Assembly (NCBI GenBank): GCA_050251775.1
Contig: JBFWMD010000012.1
Span: 3,043-67,042, forward strand
Source of the DNA: Paucidesulfovibrio sp050251775
GTDB taxonomy: Bacteria; Desulfobacterota; Desulfovibrionia; Desulfovibrionales; Desulfovibrionaceae
Direction: 5' to 3'
Length of the DNA: 64,000 nucleotides
A model generated the notes under the pieces. That model did not search any database. It was not told the DNA's origin and saw nothing but the letters and a program-made list of their open reading frames with translations. This document shows positions 34,985 to 44,473 of the stretch, in pieces (within the stretch, counting starts at the first letter, position 1; each line of letters begins with the position of its first letter). A program made the translations under genes and the position numbers.

Positions 34985-35884
34985 ATGGAGTTGCGCCAGC
35001 TTCGCTATTTTCTGGCGGTGGCCGAGGAACTGCATTTTTCCCGGGCCGCCGAGCGCGAACATGTGTCGCAGCCACCTCTGTCCCGGCAGGTGGCAGCCCT
35101 GGAGGAGGAACTGGGGGTGCGTCTGCTTTTGCGCAACAGCCGCCGAGTCGCGCTGACAGCCGAAGGGCGGCGCGTGGCGGAGATGGCCGGGGAAGTCTTC
35201 AGCGCCCTGGAGCGAGGTGTGGCGGATGTTTCGGCCATGTCCAGGGGACAGGCGGGCCGTTTGCGTGTGGGCTTCCTGCCCATGGCGGCGGCTACGCGCT
35301 TTCCCGAAGCCGTGGCGCGCTTTCGGGAAGCGAGGCCACGTGTGGAGCTGGAAATGGTCGAGGGGGATTCCGCGACGCTGAAGCGCAAGCTGGCCCGACG
35401 GGAGCTGGACGCAGCGCTGGTGCGCGGCTTCGGTGCTGCGGAGGGGTTTCGCAAGGTGGTGTTCGAGCGTGAACCCTATGTCCTGGCCGTGGCCGCCGGC
35501 AAACTGCGACCCGAAGCCGGAGGCGTGCTATTCGATATCCTCCGGGACCTGCCCCTGGTGCTCTACCCGCGCGAGGGCAACCCCGGCCTGTTCGACACCA
35601 TGGCGGCGGCGTTCGAGTCACGGGGCATGAGCATGCGCGTGGCCCAGGAGACGGCCAGCAAGCAAGCCGCCGTCGGGCTGGTGGCCGCCGGTATGGGCGC
35701 GGCGTTGGTTCCGGCGGGCATGCGCCGGTTTGCACGGCAGGGCGTGGACTATCTGGATATCCGGGATTCTCCCCTGCCCGAGGTGGAACTGGTGGTTTTG
35801 TTTCGGGAGGAGGAAACCGGCGCCACATTGTCTGCGTTTTTGGAGTGCATGGCTGGCGGAGAAAGCGCTGTGCAGTTGTCCTGA
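34985..35884 (+). CDS. LysR family transcriptional regulator
   Basis: A 299-residue regulator. The HTH spans LRQLRYFLAVAEELHFSRAAEREHVSQPPLSRQVAALEEELGVRLL, followed by the periplasmic-binding-like effector domain. The ATG at 34985 (GGGGT 7 nt upstream) is preferred over 34979 and 34928. It is divergent from the CMD-family gene, a typical LysR arrangement, so it probably controls that gene in response to an aromatic or related compound. Confidence 0.9.
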   Translation: MELRQLRYFLAVAEELHFSRAAEREHVSQPPLSRQVAALEEELGVRLLLRNSRRVALTAEGRRVAEMAGEVFSALERGVADVSAMSRGQAGRLRVGFLPMAAATRFPEAVARFREARPRVELEMVEGDSATLKRKLARRELDAALVRGFGAAEGFRKVVFEREPYVLAVAAGKLRPEAGGVLFDILRDLPLVLYPREGNPGLFDTMAAAFESRGMSMRVAQETASKQAAVGLVAAGMGAALVPAGMRRFARQGVDYLDIRDSPLPEVELVVLFREEETGATLSAFLECMAGGESAVQLS

Positions 35885-35896
35885 GGCGGCATTGGC

Positions 35897-35930
35897 AAAA
35901 AAAAGGGAACCCGGTCTGCGCCGGGTTCCC
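35897..35930 (-). terminator. Terminator after Skp-like gene
   Basis: GGGAACCCGG pairs with CCGGGTTCCC with a 6-nt loop; the A-run at 35897-35904 reads as T-run on the minus strand, so it serves the gene starting at 36556. Confidence 0.8.
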
Positions 35931-35953
35931 TTGTGAATTCTTGCAGGCGGAGC

Positions 35954-36556
35954 CTATTCGGCAGGCTTGCCTTCGGCGGCCGGGGCCGGGGTTTCGGCAG
36001 CGGGCTGTGCGGCGTCGGCGTCCGGAGCTTCTTCCACGGCCGGAGTGTCAGTGGTCGGAGCCTCGGCGGCGTCCTTGTCAGCCGGAGCCGGGGATTCCAG
36101 GCCGGGATCAAGCACGTCCAGGCGCTTGATGATCTCGTCCGTGGCGTCCAAAGCCGGGTCCGAAGCGGCCACGGCCTCCTTGAGCAGCAGGGCGTCGAGC
36201 TTCTTCTCGACGCGGTACTCCTCCATGATCCGTTTCAGTTCCTGGCCCAGGAAACCGCCCAGGCGCTCCTGCTCGGCCTGCATGGAGCCCTGAAGGCGGC
36301 TCATGGTCTCGTTGAAGGCCTTGTCGTTCTCCTCGCCGGGGGCGTCCTTGCGGGCCTTGTCCGCGGCCAGGGCTTCCTTCATGAGGCTGTTGTTCATCTC
36401 GCTGAGGTGGGACTGGATGCGTTTGACCAGTTCGCTGTCCTGCTGGACGCGGGCCAGATCCACCACTGCGATGCCGCCGGTTTTGGCGGTTTCCTGATTA
36501 CAGGCCGCCAGCAGGGGCAGCACGAGAAAGGCAAGAATGAGTACTTTGCGAAGCAT
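35954..36556 (-). CDS. OmpH/Skp-like lipoprotein
   Basis: A 200-residue protein with GGAG before the ATG and lipobox LLAAC (Cys19). TGGIAVVDLARVQQDSELVKRIQSHL begins a long helical region characteristic of Skp/OmpH chaperones, which grip unfolded outer-membrane proteins. Unlike classical Skp it is lipidated and ends in about 60 residues rich in Ala, Pro and Glu. It follows ApbE on the same strand 23 nt downstream. Confidence 0.82.
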   Translation of the reverse strand: MLRKVLILAFLVLPLLAACNQETAKTGGIAVVDLARVQQDSELVKRIQSHLSEMNNSLMKEALAADKARKDAPGEENDKAFNETMSRLQGSMQAEQERLGGFLGQELKRIMEEYRVEKKLDALLLKEAVAASDPALDATDEIIKRLDVLDPGLESPAPADKDAAEAPTTDTPAVEEAPDADAAQPAAETPAPAAEGKPAE

Positions 36557-36579
36557 TGGATTCTCCGTTGGGTTCAGGT

Positions 36580-37611
36580 TCAGGAAAGAGGGTTGTCCCA
36601 GCCGCGCGACGCGAGGCTTCCGCCTCGCTGAGTGAGCAGCAGGGCCTCTGTGCCGGGCAGGGAGTCGATCAATGCGAGACCCTGGCGGGGCGGGGCTACA
36701 AACAACGCCGTGGAGAGGGCGTCGGCATCGGCCACACAGCGTGCGCGGACCGTTGCGCTGGAAAGCAGCGCCGGCGAATGACCGGAACGCGGGTCAACAA
36801 TGTGATTGCAGAGGCGGTTGTCACCGAACCAGACTTCGTACGCGCCGGAGGTGGCCACGGCGCCGTTGCGCATGCGCAGCACAGCCGGATAGTCGCCGCC
36901 CTCGGGGTTCTGCACGGCCACGGCCCAGGGCCGCCCCAGGGCGCGTTCGCCCGAGGTGCGGATGTCCCCGCCCGCGTCCACCAGGTGGTTGGTCGCGCCC
37001 AGGGCGAGCAGCGTTTCCGAAGCCAGATCCACGATGCGGCCCTTGGCCAGACCGTCGAGGGTCAGGCCCATGCCGCGTTTCTCCAGGGTCAGGGTGCTGG
37101 GGCCGATGCGCAGCGCGGTCAGGTCCACCAGGGGCAGCAGTTCCCGGATGTCGTTTTGGGAAATGCGCACCTGGGGGTCGCGGGCCGCTGTGGCCGCGAA
37201 AAGGTCCAGCACGGGCTTGACCGTGGGATCGAACGCCCCTTCGGTCAGGGAATGGAAAGCACGCGAGGTCTCCAACAGTCCGGTCAGTTCCCGCGGAGCG
37301 CTGTGCAGCGCGCCTTGGGCATTGAGGACGGAAAGCGGCGAAGTCGCGTCGAACCGGTCGAACAACGGAATCAGGGCGCGCATGCGTTCAAAAGCGCGTT
37401 CCACCGCGTCTTCGGCAAAGGCCTGTGATGAGTGCGCCACGGTCACGGTCACAAAGGTTCCCATGAGCGGTCGGGTGCGGCTCACGCAAGGAGCGTCGCC
37501 GGTTTGCCCGGCGGCAAAAGCAGCGCGCGGCTTTGCCTGGGTGGCGGCGAAAAGGGCCAGAGCGGCCCCGGCCTTGAGGAAATCGCGTCGGCTGGTTCCG
37601 TTGCGATGCAT
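36580..37611 (-). CDS. apbE: FAD:protein FMN transferase ApbE with Tat signal
   Basis: A 343-residue exported flavin transferase; GGAGG precedes the ATG. The N-terminus carries a twin-arginine signal (SRRDFLK). PLMGTFVTVTVAHS, FDRFDATSPLSVLN, GAFDPTVKPVLDLF, GLAKGRIVD and DAGGDIRTSG are the ApbE core. It would attach FMN to Thr/Ser of redox subunits such as RnfG/RnfD or NqrB/NqrC in the membrane. Confidence 0.94.
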   Translation of the reverse strand: MHRNGTSRRDFLKAGAALALFAATQAKPRAAFAAGQTGDAPCVSRTRPLMGTFVTVTVAHSSQAFAEDAVERAFERMRALIPLFDRFDATSPLSVLNAQGALHSAPRELTGLLETSRAFHSLTEGAFDPTVKPVLDLFAATAARDPQVRISQNDIRELLPLVDLTALRIGPSTLTLEKRGMGLTLDGLAKGRIVDLASETLLALGATNHLVDAGGDIRTSGERALGRPWAVAVQNPEGGDYPAVLRMRNGAVATSGAYEVWFGDNRLCNHIVDPRSGHSPALLSSATVRARCVADADALSTALFVAPPRQGLALIDSLPGTEALLLTQRGGSLASRGWDNPLS

Positions 37612-37761
37612 GAAACCTCCTCTGGTTGAAGGCCAATCAGCCTAAAGAATGCGGGCAGGCTTGTCCAGATGCGGGAAGAATCAATCCGTGGCTCTGCGCG
37701 AGGTTGACCTTGGGGCCGAGGCCGTACATAATGAAAAATCGGCAAATCCAGGGAGGTTGCC

Positions 37762-38838
37762 ATGAAAAAGAAATTTCGGTTTTCCCTAGCGATTGTCTTT
37801 GTTCTCGCCACGACGCTTTGCGCTTCCCAGGTTTCCTTCGCGGCGGAGAAGATGGTCCGCAAGGTGGATAATGTGTTTTTTTGCGTGGATACGTCCGGGT
37901 CCATGATGTCGGACTACCACGGCATGAAAAAGACCGACCTCATGAGTGCGCGGGAACTTCTCCAGCGCATGACCCAGGCCATGCCCGACCTGGGCTACAA
38001 AACCGCACTGTATCGTTTTGCGCCGTACCAGGAATTGCTCGCCCTGGCTCCGCACGACCAGGCCGCGTTCATGGCGGCGGCCCAGGATCTTCCGGACCAA
38101 GTGCCGGTCTTTGGCAACCGCACCCCCCTGGGCAACGGGCTCTATGACCTGGCCTGGCCCATTTCCGCCGTGCCCGGCCCCACCGCCATCATTCTCTTCA
38201 CGGACGGAGGCCAGAACGAGGGAGCGTTGCCGCAGCCCGTGGCCGAGCAGCTCTACGCCAACTACGACATCTGCCTGCATCTCGTCAGTTTTGCGAATAC
38301 GCCTTCGGAGCAGGCCGAGGTGGACCGCTTGGCCAAGCTGAACGCCTGCACGGTCACGGCCTCGGGCGAGGATTTGCTCACGGACCCGGCCAAGCTGGAG
38401 GCCTTTGTGCGCGACGCCCTCTGGATGATGAAGCCCGTGCCCGAGCCGCCCGCGCCGCCCGCGCCCAAGCGAGAGTTCCACACCGTGCGCATGGATCTCT
38501 ACCTGGAGTTCGACACGAACAAGTCGGACATCCGGCCTGAGTTCCACGATGAGATCGGCAAGGTGGGCGAGATGATGACCCGCTACCCGGAATCCACGGC
38601 CATGATCGTGGGTTACGCCGACGCCGTGGGGTCCTACGTCTCGAACATCCATCTCTCCGGTGACCGGGCGGACGCCGTGCGCGCCTATCTCACGACCCAG
38701 TTCGGCATTGCGCCGGACCGTCTGGAATCCGTAGGCTACGGCGAGAACTTCCCCAAGGACCAGAACGACTCGGAAGAGGGGCGTCAGCGCAACCGGCGGG
38801 TCACGGTCTTTGTGACCGGGTGGTTCGTGGAGGAATAA
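37762..38838 (+). CDS. VWA plus OmpA domain exported protein
   Basis: A 358-residue protein with GGGAGG before the ATG and a signal peptide ending FAAEK. The VWA domain carries the metal-site DTSGSM and later LFTDGGQN; the C-terminal OmpA domain has YLEFDTNKSDIRPEF, YADAVGSYVSN and GRQRNRRVTVFV. It should sit in the periplasm bound to peptidoglycan and bind a partner through the VWA domain. Confidence 0.9.
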   Translation: MKKKFRFSLAIVFVLATTLCASQVSFAAEKMVRKVDNVFFCVDTSGSMMSDYHGMKKTDLMSARELLQRMTQAMPDLGYKTALYRFAPYQELLALAPHDQAAFMAAAQDLPDQVPVFGNRTPLGNGLYDLAWPISAVPGPTAIILFTDGGQNEGALPQPVAEQLYANYDICLHLVSFANTPSEQAEVDRLAKLNACTVTASGEDLLTDPAKLEAFVRDALWMMKPVPEPPAPPAPKREFHTVRMDLYLEFDTNKSDIRPEFHDEIGKVGEMMTRYPESTAMIVGYADAVGSYVSNIHLSGDRADAVRAYLTTQFGIAPDRLESVGYGENFPKDQNDSEEGRQRNRRVTVFVTGWFVEE

Positions 38839-38867
38839 TCAGAGTTTTTATGGGCGATGAACACGAA

Positions 38868-38894
38868 TCCGCTCCGGCTGGCCGCCGGAGCGGA
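38868..38894. terminator. GC-rich hairpin between VWA-OmpA and nhaA
   Basis: TCCGCTCCGGC pairs perfectly with GCCGGAGCGGA around a 5-nt loop. No T-run follows, so it may be a processing or attenuation site. Confidence 0.45.
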
Positions 38895-38947
38895 GCGGAC
38901 CAGCGACCCCCTGGGGGCGCGGAGCGTTGGAATCGAGCGGACAGGAA

Positions 38948-40306
38948 ATGAGAAAGAGTATCGGCGATGCGGTTCCCGTTGAAATTCTCCTGAACTCATT
39001 CAATAATTTTTTTAAAATGAATGCGTCGGGAGGAATCGTTCTCCTTCTTTGCACTATTATCGCGCTTGTCTGGTCCAATTCGCCCTGGGCAGGCAGCTAC
39101 GAAGCTGTCTGGCAGACGAGGATTACAGTTGGACTTGGCGATCTGGTCCTCTCCAAACCAGCAATCCTGTGGATCAATGACGGCTTGATGGCCATTTTCT
39201 TCTTTTTGGTTGGTCTGGAAATCAAACGCGAAATGCTTGTAGGGGGCTTGTCCACTCCCAGCCAGACCGTCATGCCTGTTGCCGCGGCAATCGGGGGCAT
39301 GGCCGTCCCGGCGCTCATTTTTTTGCTTTTCAATGCGGACCAGGATGCAGCGAGGGGATGGGGCATCCCCATGGCGACCGACATCGCCTTTGCCCTCGGC
39401 ATCCTGTCGCTTTTGGGAGATCGTGTCCCCGTGAGCCTGAAACTGTTTCTCACGGCGGTGGCGATTGTTGATGATATCGGCGCGATCCTGGTCATAGCGG
39501 TTTTCTACACGTCTTCGTTGAACCTTCTGGCCCTCTGCGCGGGGTTTGCCGTTCTCGGATGCATGTGCTTACTCAATCTTCTTTGGGGAGTGCGGCATAC
39601 CATCCCGTACTTGGTGCTCGGGATTGTTGTATGGTTTGCCTTCCTTGCCTCGGGAGTCCATGCCACGATCGCCGGTGTCCTCGCGGCGTTGACGATCCCT
39701 GCGGGTACAAAGCTGGATTGCACCGGCTTTGTGGAGAAACTTCGGAAAGCCGCCGATACGTTCGAGCTGGCGATTACTCCCGGGAAAACAGTACTGACAA
39801 ACAAGGAACAGCAAATAGCGCTCCATTCTTTGGAACACGCCTACGAAGCCGCGACGACGCCTTTGCAAAACATTGAACATGCGCTGCATCCCTGGGTTTC
39901 GTTTGGCATCATGCCAATCTTCGCATTGGCCAATGCCGGAGTCTCACTGGAGGGTGACATTCTGCATGCCCTGAGTTCGCCATTGTCTCTTGGTGTGGTT
40001 TTCGGGCTTGTGATTGGCAAGCAACTGGGCGTTGCCGGAGCATGTTTTCTTGTGCAGAAGCTCGGGTTTTCCAGCTATCCCACAGGAACGACGCTTTTGC
40101 ATCTGTATGGAGCGAGTTGTCTGACAGGTGTTGGATTTACCATGTCTATTTTTATTTCCAATCTCGCATTTGCTCAGAACCCGGCGTTGGTTGAACAATC
40201 CAAAATGTCGGTTTTATTCGCCTCGTTGCTGGCTGCCACGCTTGGATATATTGCGTTGCGCTTGCTTTTGCCGCCCGCAGCCTCTTCGGCGCAGGATTCG
40301 CAGTGA
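38948..40306 (+). CDS. nhaA: Na+/H+ antiporter NhaA
   Basis: A 452-residue polytopic antiporter. SGGIVLLLCTIIALVWSNS, INDGLMAIFFFLVGLEIKRE, ATDIAFALG and VAIVDDIGAILVIA (the paired Asp ion site) are NhaA hallmarks. It exports sodium in exchange for protons at alkaline pH. Codon usage is visibly AT-richer than its neighbours, suggesting acquisition. The start at 38948 has AGGA upstream. Confidence 0.95.
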   Translation: MRKSIGDAVPVEILLNSFNNFFKMNASGGIVLLLCTIIALVWSNSPWAGSYEAVWQTRITVGLGDLVLSKPAILWINDGLMAIFFFLVGLEIKREMLVGGLSTPSQTVMPVAAAIGGMAVPALIFLLFNADQDAARGWGIPMATDIAFALGILSLLGDRVPVSLKLFLTAVAIVDDIGAILVIAVFYTSSLNLLALCAGFAVLGCMCLLNLLWGVRHTIPYLVLGIVVWFAFLASGVHATIAGVLAALTIPAGTKLDCTGFVEKLRKAADTFELAITPGKTVLTNKEQQIALHSLEHAYEAATTPLQNIEHALHPWVSFGIMPIFALANAGVSLEGDILHALSSPLSLGVVFGLVIGKQLGVAGACFLVQKLGFSSYPTGTTLLHLYGASCLTGVGFTMSIFISNLAFAQNPALVEQSKMSVLFASLLAATLGYIALRLLLPPAASSAQDSQ

Positions 40307-40429
40307 CCCGCTGACCACGGATGGGCGTCTGGTGGCGATTGGAAACCCGTCTCGGCATCCAAAAGCAAGCGTTGAGTTGCCACGGAAGTTCCGGATGGAC
40401 GCGTTCTGCATGGCGTAGGAAAGGGATGG

Positions 40430-42121
40430 TCAGGGGCGCGAGACCAGCCAACGCAGGATGCGGCCTGAAGGGTCGCGGCCGGAGAGCGCGGCCAGAAAAC
40501 GTTTCTCGGCTCCCTGGCCGCGTGCCAGCTCCAGAGCCAGGAGCAGTTCCTCCCGACCAGCATCGAGACGAAAGCTGCGCAGGTTCACCAGACCGGCTTC
40601 CAACCCCAGCCGCCAATCCTGGCGGCGGTGCAGGGTCAGGGTGGAGAGCAGGCCCAGCCGAGCGTGTTCCTGTCCGGGCCGGAAGGCGAGCAGGGCGTCG
40701 TTCTGGCGCACCAGTTCCAGGTCATCCGGTTTCCGGTGGAGAGCCAGGGCCAGGCAGTCCGAGGCTGCGGACGGAACGTGGCGCTCTTCGTTGAACAGGA
40801 AACCCGCGTCCACGTTGCGGCCCGCTTTGCGCAGCTCCCCGGCCCAGAGCCGGAGCAGCGCGGTGTCCCCTTCGGACTCGCGGGGCTGGCCGCCCCTGCG
40901 CGGGCACGCGCGCACGTGGCGCAGCCAGAAGGCCCTGGCATGGTCCGCAAGCCCGGTCCGAAGCGCGGACAGGCTGGCTGCGGCATTGACTTCGAGGCTG
41001 GCGCGGTGGGCGTTGGCGGCCCGCAGTTCGCTGAGGGTCGCAACGAGTTCTCCGGCGCGGCCCTCTTCGGCCAGGAGGCGCAGGCACAGCGCGGCCAAGG
41101 CGGGTTCACCCGCATGACGGCGCAGCACGGCCAAGGCCCGGTCCAGATCCAGGTCCAGGCGTCCGGCCCGATGCAACTGGCAGGCAGTGGCAGCCAGCCA
41201 GGCGTCCGCATCACGTCCCATGGCGGCGCTGTGCGGCGCATCCCGCAGGACGCGAACCAGGGCGCGGGCGCGGTGTTCGGGCTGGTGCTCGGCGCGCAGC
41301 CGTTCCCAGCCCGCCCGGGCCACGGCAGCGGCTTCGGTCGCGTGGGTGCGGGCGCGCTCCAGCAGCTCCAGCATTTCCAGTCCGTCTCCGTAGCAGAGGG
41401 TTTCCCTGCCAGGTTCAAAGAGCGGATCCTGGTCCGGGCCGAGGTCCTGGCCCACCACGAGGCAACCCGAGGCGACCGCTTCGAACAGTCGGAAGTTGAC
41501 CTCGCCGAGGATGGATTCGTTGGGCACGGTGCGGGTGCGCGCATAGAGTTGTTCCATGCCCTGGTGGTCGAGGTCCTGGGCATGGACGAAGTCCGAGCCG
41601 AAACGCTGCGCGAGCAATTCTACAAAGCGTATTCGTACGGGACGTTCCGGCGTGACCCGGCCCACAAAGGAAAGGGGCGTGTCGCGTTCGCTCCAGGGAT
41701 GCCAGGGGCCAGCCGGAGCGTACCAGGGCAGCCAGACCGTGTGTTGCGCACCGTGTTTCGCCAAGTCGGGCAGCCAGCGCCGCTGGGTGGAAAAAGTCAC
41801 GTCAAAAAGCCGGGCATAGCAGGATTGCCAAAAGGCATTCAGGTGGGGATCAATGGCCCAGAAGGCCTTGATGCAGGGGATTTCGCCCAGTCCGGAAAGC
41901 AGCACCCTGGGACGGAGCAATTCCTGCTGGAGCACGGCGTCAGGGACAAACCCGGCCTGGCGAAGCAGGTCCGGCAGGTGGGGTGTTTCGCCCGGAGCCG
42001 GGGCAAGGGGCAGCACTGTATGACCTTGCGCCTGCAAGGCCTCGCGGATGCGCGGCGAGACGTTTACGCAGCAGATGGCGAGGCGTTCGGCCGGGGAGGG
42101 CGTTTCGGTATGCGGGGCCAT
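40430..42121 (-). CDS. Glycosyltransferase (CgeB-like) with helical repeat C-terminus
   Basis: A 563-residue protein. Residues 1-275 form a GT-B fold: WAIDPHLNAFWQSCYARLFDVTFSTQRRWLPDL, WLPWYAP, SFVGRVTPERPVR, then SILGEVNFRLFEAVASGCLVVGQDLGPD, like the CgeB/spore-maturation glycosyltransferase group. The remaining half is Ala/Leu/Arg-rich helical repeats resembling TPRs. The substrate is unknown; flagellin or surface glycan modification is a common role in relatives. Confidence 0.85.
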   Translation of the reverse strand: MAPHTETPSPAERLAICCVNVSPRIREALQAQGHTVLPLAPAPGETPHLPDLLRQAGFVPDAVLQQELLRPRVLLSGLGEIPCIKAFWAIDPHLNAFWQSCYARLFDVTFSTQRRWLPDLAKHGAQHTVWLPWYAPAGPWHPWSERDTPLSFVGRVTPERPVRIRFVELLAQRFGSDFVHAQDLDHQGMEQLYARTRTVPNESILGEVNFRLFEAVASGCLVVGQDLGPDQDPLFEPGRETLCYGDGLEMLELLERARTHATEAAAVARAGWERLRAEHQPEHRARALVRVLRDAPHSAAMGRDADAWLAATACQLHRAGRLDLDLDRALAVLRRHAGEPALAALCLRLLAEEGRAGELVATLSELRAANAHRASLEVNAAASLSALRTGLADHARAFWLRHVRACPRRGGQPRESEGDTALLRLWAGELRKAGRNVDAGFLFNEERHVPSAASDCLALALHRKPDDLELVRQNDALLAFRPGQEHARLGLLSTLTLHRRQDWRLGLEAGLVNLRSFRLDAGREELLLALELARGQGAEKRFLAALSGRDPSGRILRWLVSRP

Positions 42122-42313
42122 GCCGTTCTATAGCTGTTGCGCCTGGCGCGGGCAATGTGCGCGCAGAGCTTTTCGGGGGGCGCACCAAGGTGTGGCGATT
42201 TCTCTGGGATTTTGGATTTGTTTCTGAGAGCTCTGCCAACGATGCCGGGTCACTAGCATAAAATATAAAACAACAGTTTGAATTTGTTGCAAAAGAAAAA
42301 CAAAGGTCGGGCC

Positions 42314-42340
42314 TAATATCCCCTCGCCCCCTACCGATAA
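42314..42340 (+). promoter_or_regulatory. Sigma-28-like promoter of the FlgM-like gene
   Basis: TAATATCC-N11-ACCGATAA fits the TAAAGTTT-N11-GCCGATAA form of FliA promoters. It lies 159 nt upstream of the FlgM-like gene, with several hairpins in the leader. Confidence 0.6.
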
Positions 42341-42498
42341 GAAGACCACGGCGGTTTCAGTTTGCAGGGGATCGCCGGAGACGGGCAGAGACTACCCGTC
42401 GTTCGGAACGATACGGATGTCGTTTCAGATCCCAGGGAAGGGACCCCTGGGGGGGAGGGAATCCCCCTTCAGGGTCATGGCCGCCAAGGAGGGGCGAA

Positions 42499-42714
42499 AT
42501 GCGGAATTGGATCGATCTGGACGCCCATCGTCGCGCCCGGCAGGATGAAATAGATGCCGCCAAGTGGCAGCGCAGCCAGGAGGCGTGCCCCGAAGAGTTT
42601 CGGCGCGAGGAAAAGCTGCGCCGTCTGAAGAAGCAGATCCGCGAGGGTACGTACAAGGCGGACATCAAGGATATCGCCATGCAGCTCGCCGCCGCCATGG
42701 AACCCATGATTTGA
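42499..42714 (+). CDS. FlgM-like anti-sigma-28 family small protein
   Basis: A 71-residue hydrophilic protein; CAAGGAGGGGCG precedes its ATG. The C-terminal KKQIREGTYKADIKDIAMQLAAAM matches the helical anti-sigma-28 (FlgM) tail with its GxYxAD...IA pattern, while the N-terminus is short and charged. FlgM holds FliA inactive until the hook is finished. A FliA-like promoter upstream supports the call. The length is shorter than typical FlgM (about 95-100). Confidence 0.65.
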   Translation: MRNWIDLDAHRRARQDEIDAAKWQRSQEACPEEFRREEKLRRLKKQIREGTYKADIKDIAMQLAAAMEPMI

Positions 42715-43267
42715 CGCGGTGCAGTTATTCTGCGCTTACCCGGTGAACCGGGCATAGTGCGGATGATCGTCGGGTCTTCCAGACGCACACCCCAGACCCG
42801 TCACCCCAGCCCCCTTCACCCCGCGCCCCGAACCTTCCAAAGCCACTCCACCCTTCCGGCAAGCAGTACCACGCAGCATTCGGACCTCATTCTTTCCGTA
42901 AAGCAGCGGAGCATGGACCCTGCCGTGCTCTCGCTGCTTTCAGCGGCTTGCCGCATTTGCCCACTTTCCATTTTCTACCGATAAGTTGTCGGTCGCTTCG
43001 GGCCGGAAAGAAGTTTTTTTAACGACGCCAATGCGTCATGAAACTGGCGAAAATTCCAGGGCGAACCGCAGGAATCTGCGTTCGTCACCAGGTTTTAACT
43101 TTCCTGGGAACCCGCTTGTATGTTACATCTAGAGTAACTTGAGAAATTCTTGATAGGAGAAAACAGCTTGGAATACATTTTCTAGACCCCAGGTTTGCTC
43201 TGGCCCGGTGGTTCCGGCTTGAAAGCCTCGGACGAGGCGGCGGACACTCTACAACGGAGCGGGAAAC
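42715..43267. other. Gene-free stretch before the PIN-PhoH gene
   Basis: 553 bp without a convincing gene. It holds CCCGGTGAACCGGG (about 42739-42752), a possible terminator of the FlgM-like gene, a second CTACCGATAAG (42975-42985) identical to the -10 region at 42331 but with no matching -35, and a T-rich run at about 43014. A small RNA is possible. Confidence 0.4.
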
Positions 43268-44470
43268 ATGGCGGAAAAGCGATTCGTGCTCGACACCAAC
43301 GTCCTGATTGAGAATCCTAAATGCATCGCCGCGTTGCGAAACGGTCAGGAAAACAAGATTCACATCCCCTACACGGTTCTTTCTGAACTTGATCGACTCA
43401 AAAAAGACGCCCGTATCGGGCATGTGGTCAGTCAGGCCGTGCAAACCCTGCTGCGGGACGATCTCGTGCGGGTCATGGACCCTGGTTTTGCCAAGGGGCT
43501 GCACGACGAGTGCTTTGACGACCGGATACTGAAGGAGGTGGGCCACGCGGAAACGCGGGGCGAGCTTGCCCAACCCATTCTGATCACCAACGACCGTATC
43601 CTCCAGCTCAAGGCCAAGGTTTACGGCATTGCCTGCGAGGAATACCGCGATTCGGACCCGTTCCGTTCCGAATCCCAGCGCTACACGGGGTTTCTGGAGG
43701 AAGGCGACGAACCCGTTCCCAACTGCTTCACCTGGGAATCGGGAACGCCGGTCTTTCACGGTCCGGACGGCCCCCGGTCCATTTCCTGGCAGAACGAGGC
43801 CTGGGGAGTGCGCCCGCGCAACGTCTACCAGAACCTCGCCCTGGAACTGCTGCTGCATCCGGATATCGACCTCGTGTCCATCCAGTCCGAGGCGGGCTAT
43901 GGCAAGACCTTCCTGGCCCTGGCCGCGGCCCTGCTCCTGACCCTGGAGAAAAAGGACAATCCCTACCGCAAGATCTACCTGGTCAAACCCGTGGTGGAAA
44001 TCGGGTCCAAGCTCGGCTACCTGCCCGGCGACGTGGAGGAAAAGATGCTCCCCTACGTCCGCTACATCCACGACCTGCTGCTCAAGCTGCACGATCTGCG
44101 CCCGGCCAATCGGGTCTTCATGGACCCGGCCTCGGACAATTTGCGGCTGAACCCCAAACGGTTCGAGGTCCAACCCATCGCCTTTATCCGGGGCATGAAC
44201 ATCGAGAACGCCGTGGTGATCATCGATGAGATGCAGAACCTTTCGCGCGGGGAAACCCGCGCCCTGCTCACGCGCATGGGCGAAGGGGTCAAGTGCGTCT
44301 GCCTGGGCGACACCCGGCAGGTGGACCATCCCTACCTGAACGAATCCAACAATGGCCTGAATTGGGTGGTCAAGAAACTCAAGGGGTTCCGCAACTACGC
44401 CCACATCGTGCTCAAGGGCGAGCGCTCGCGCGGTCCCATCACGGATATGGTGCTCAAGAGCAAGCTTTAG
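43268..44470 (+). CDS. PIN-PhoH fusion ATPase/RNase
   Basis: A 400-residue protein. The PIN domain (residues 1-130) has FVLDTNVLI and ILITNDRI with the acidic catalytic residues; the PhoH domain carries the P-loop EAGYGKTFLALA and Walker B VVIIDEMQN, plus GDTRQVDHPY. PIN-PhoH proteins are thought to unwind and cleave RNA. The ATG is preceded by CGGAGCGGGAAAC. Confidence 0.93.
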   Translation: MAEKRFVLDTNVLIENPKCIAALRNGQENKIHIPYTVLSELDRLKKDARIGHVVSQAVQTLLRDDLVRVMDPGFAKGLHDECFDDRILKEVGHAETRGELAQPILITNDRILQLKAKVYGIACEEYRDSDPFRSESQRYTGFLEEGDEPVPNCFTWESGTPVFHGPDGPRSISWQNEAWGVRPRNVYQNLALELLLHPDIDLVSIQSEAGYGKTFLALAAALLLTLEKKDNPYRKIYLVKPVVEIGSKLGYLPGDVEEKMLPYVRYIHDLLLKLHDLRPANRVFMDPASDNLRLNPKRFEVQPIAFIRGMNIENAVVIIDEMQNLSRGETRALLTRMGEGVKCVCLGDTRQVDHPYLNESNNGLNWVVKKLKGFRNYAHIVLKGERSRGPITDMVLKSKL

Positions 44471-44473
44471 GGG

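Noticed and set aside
42757..42984. 75-codon frame in the gap before PIN-PhoH
   Set aside because: Pro/Ser/His-rich composition, no ribosome site, and it spans promoter-like sequence.
42977..42984. Second FliA promoter before PIN-PhoH
   Set aside because: The -10 sequence ACCGATAA is repeated but the -35 position (TGCCCACT) does not match.
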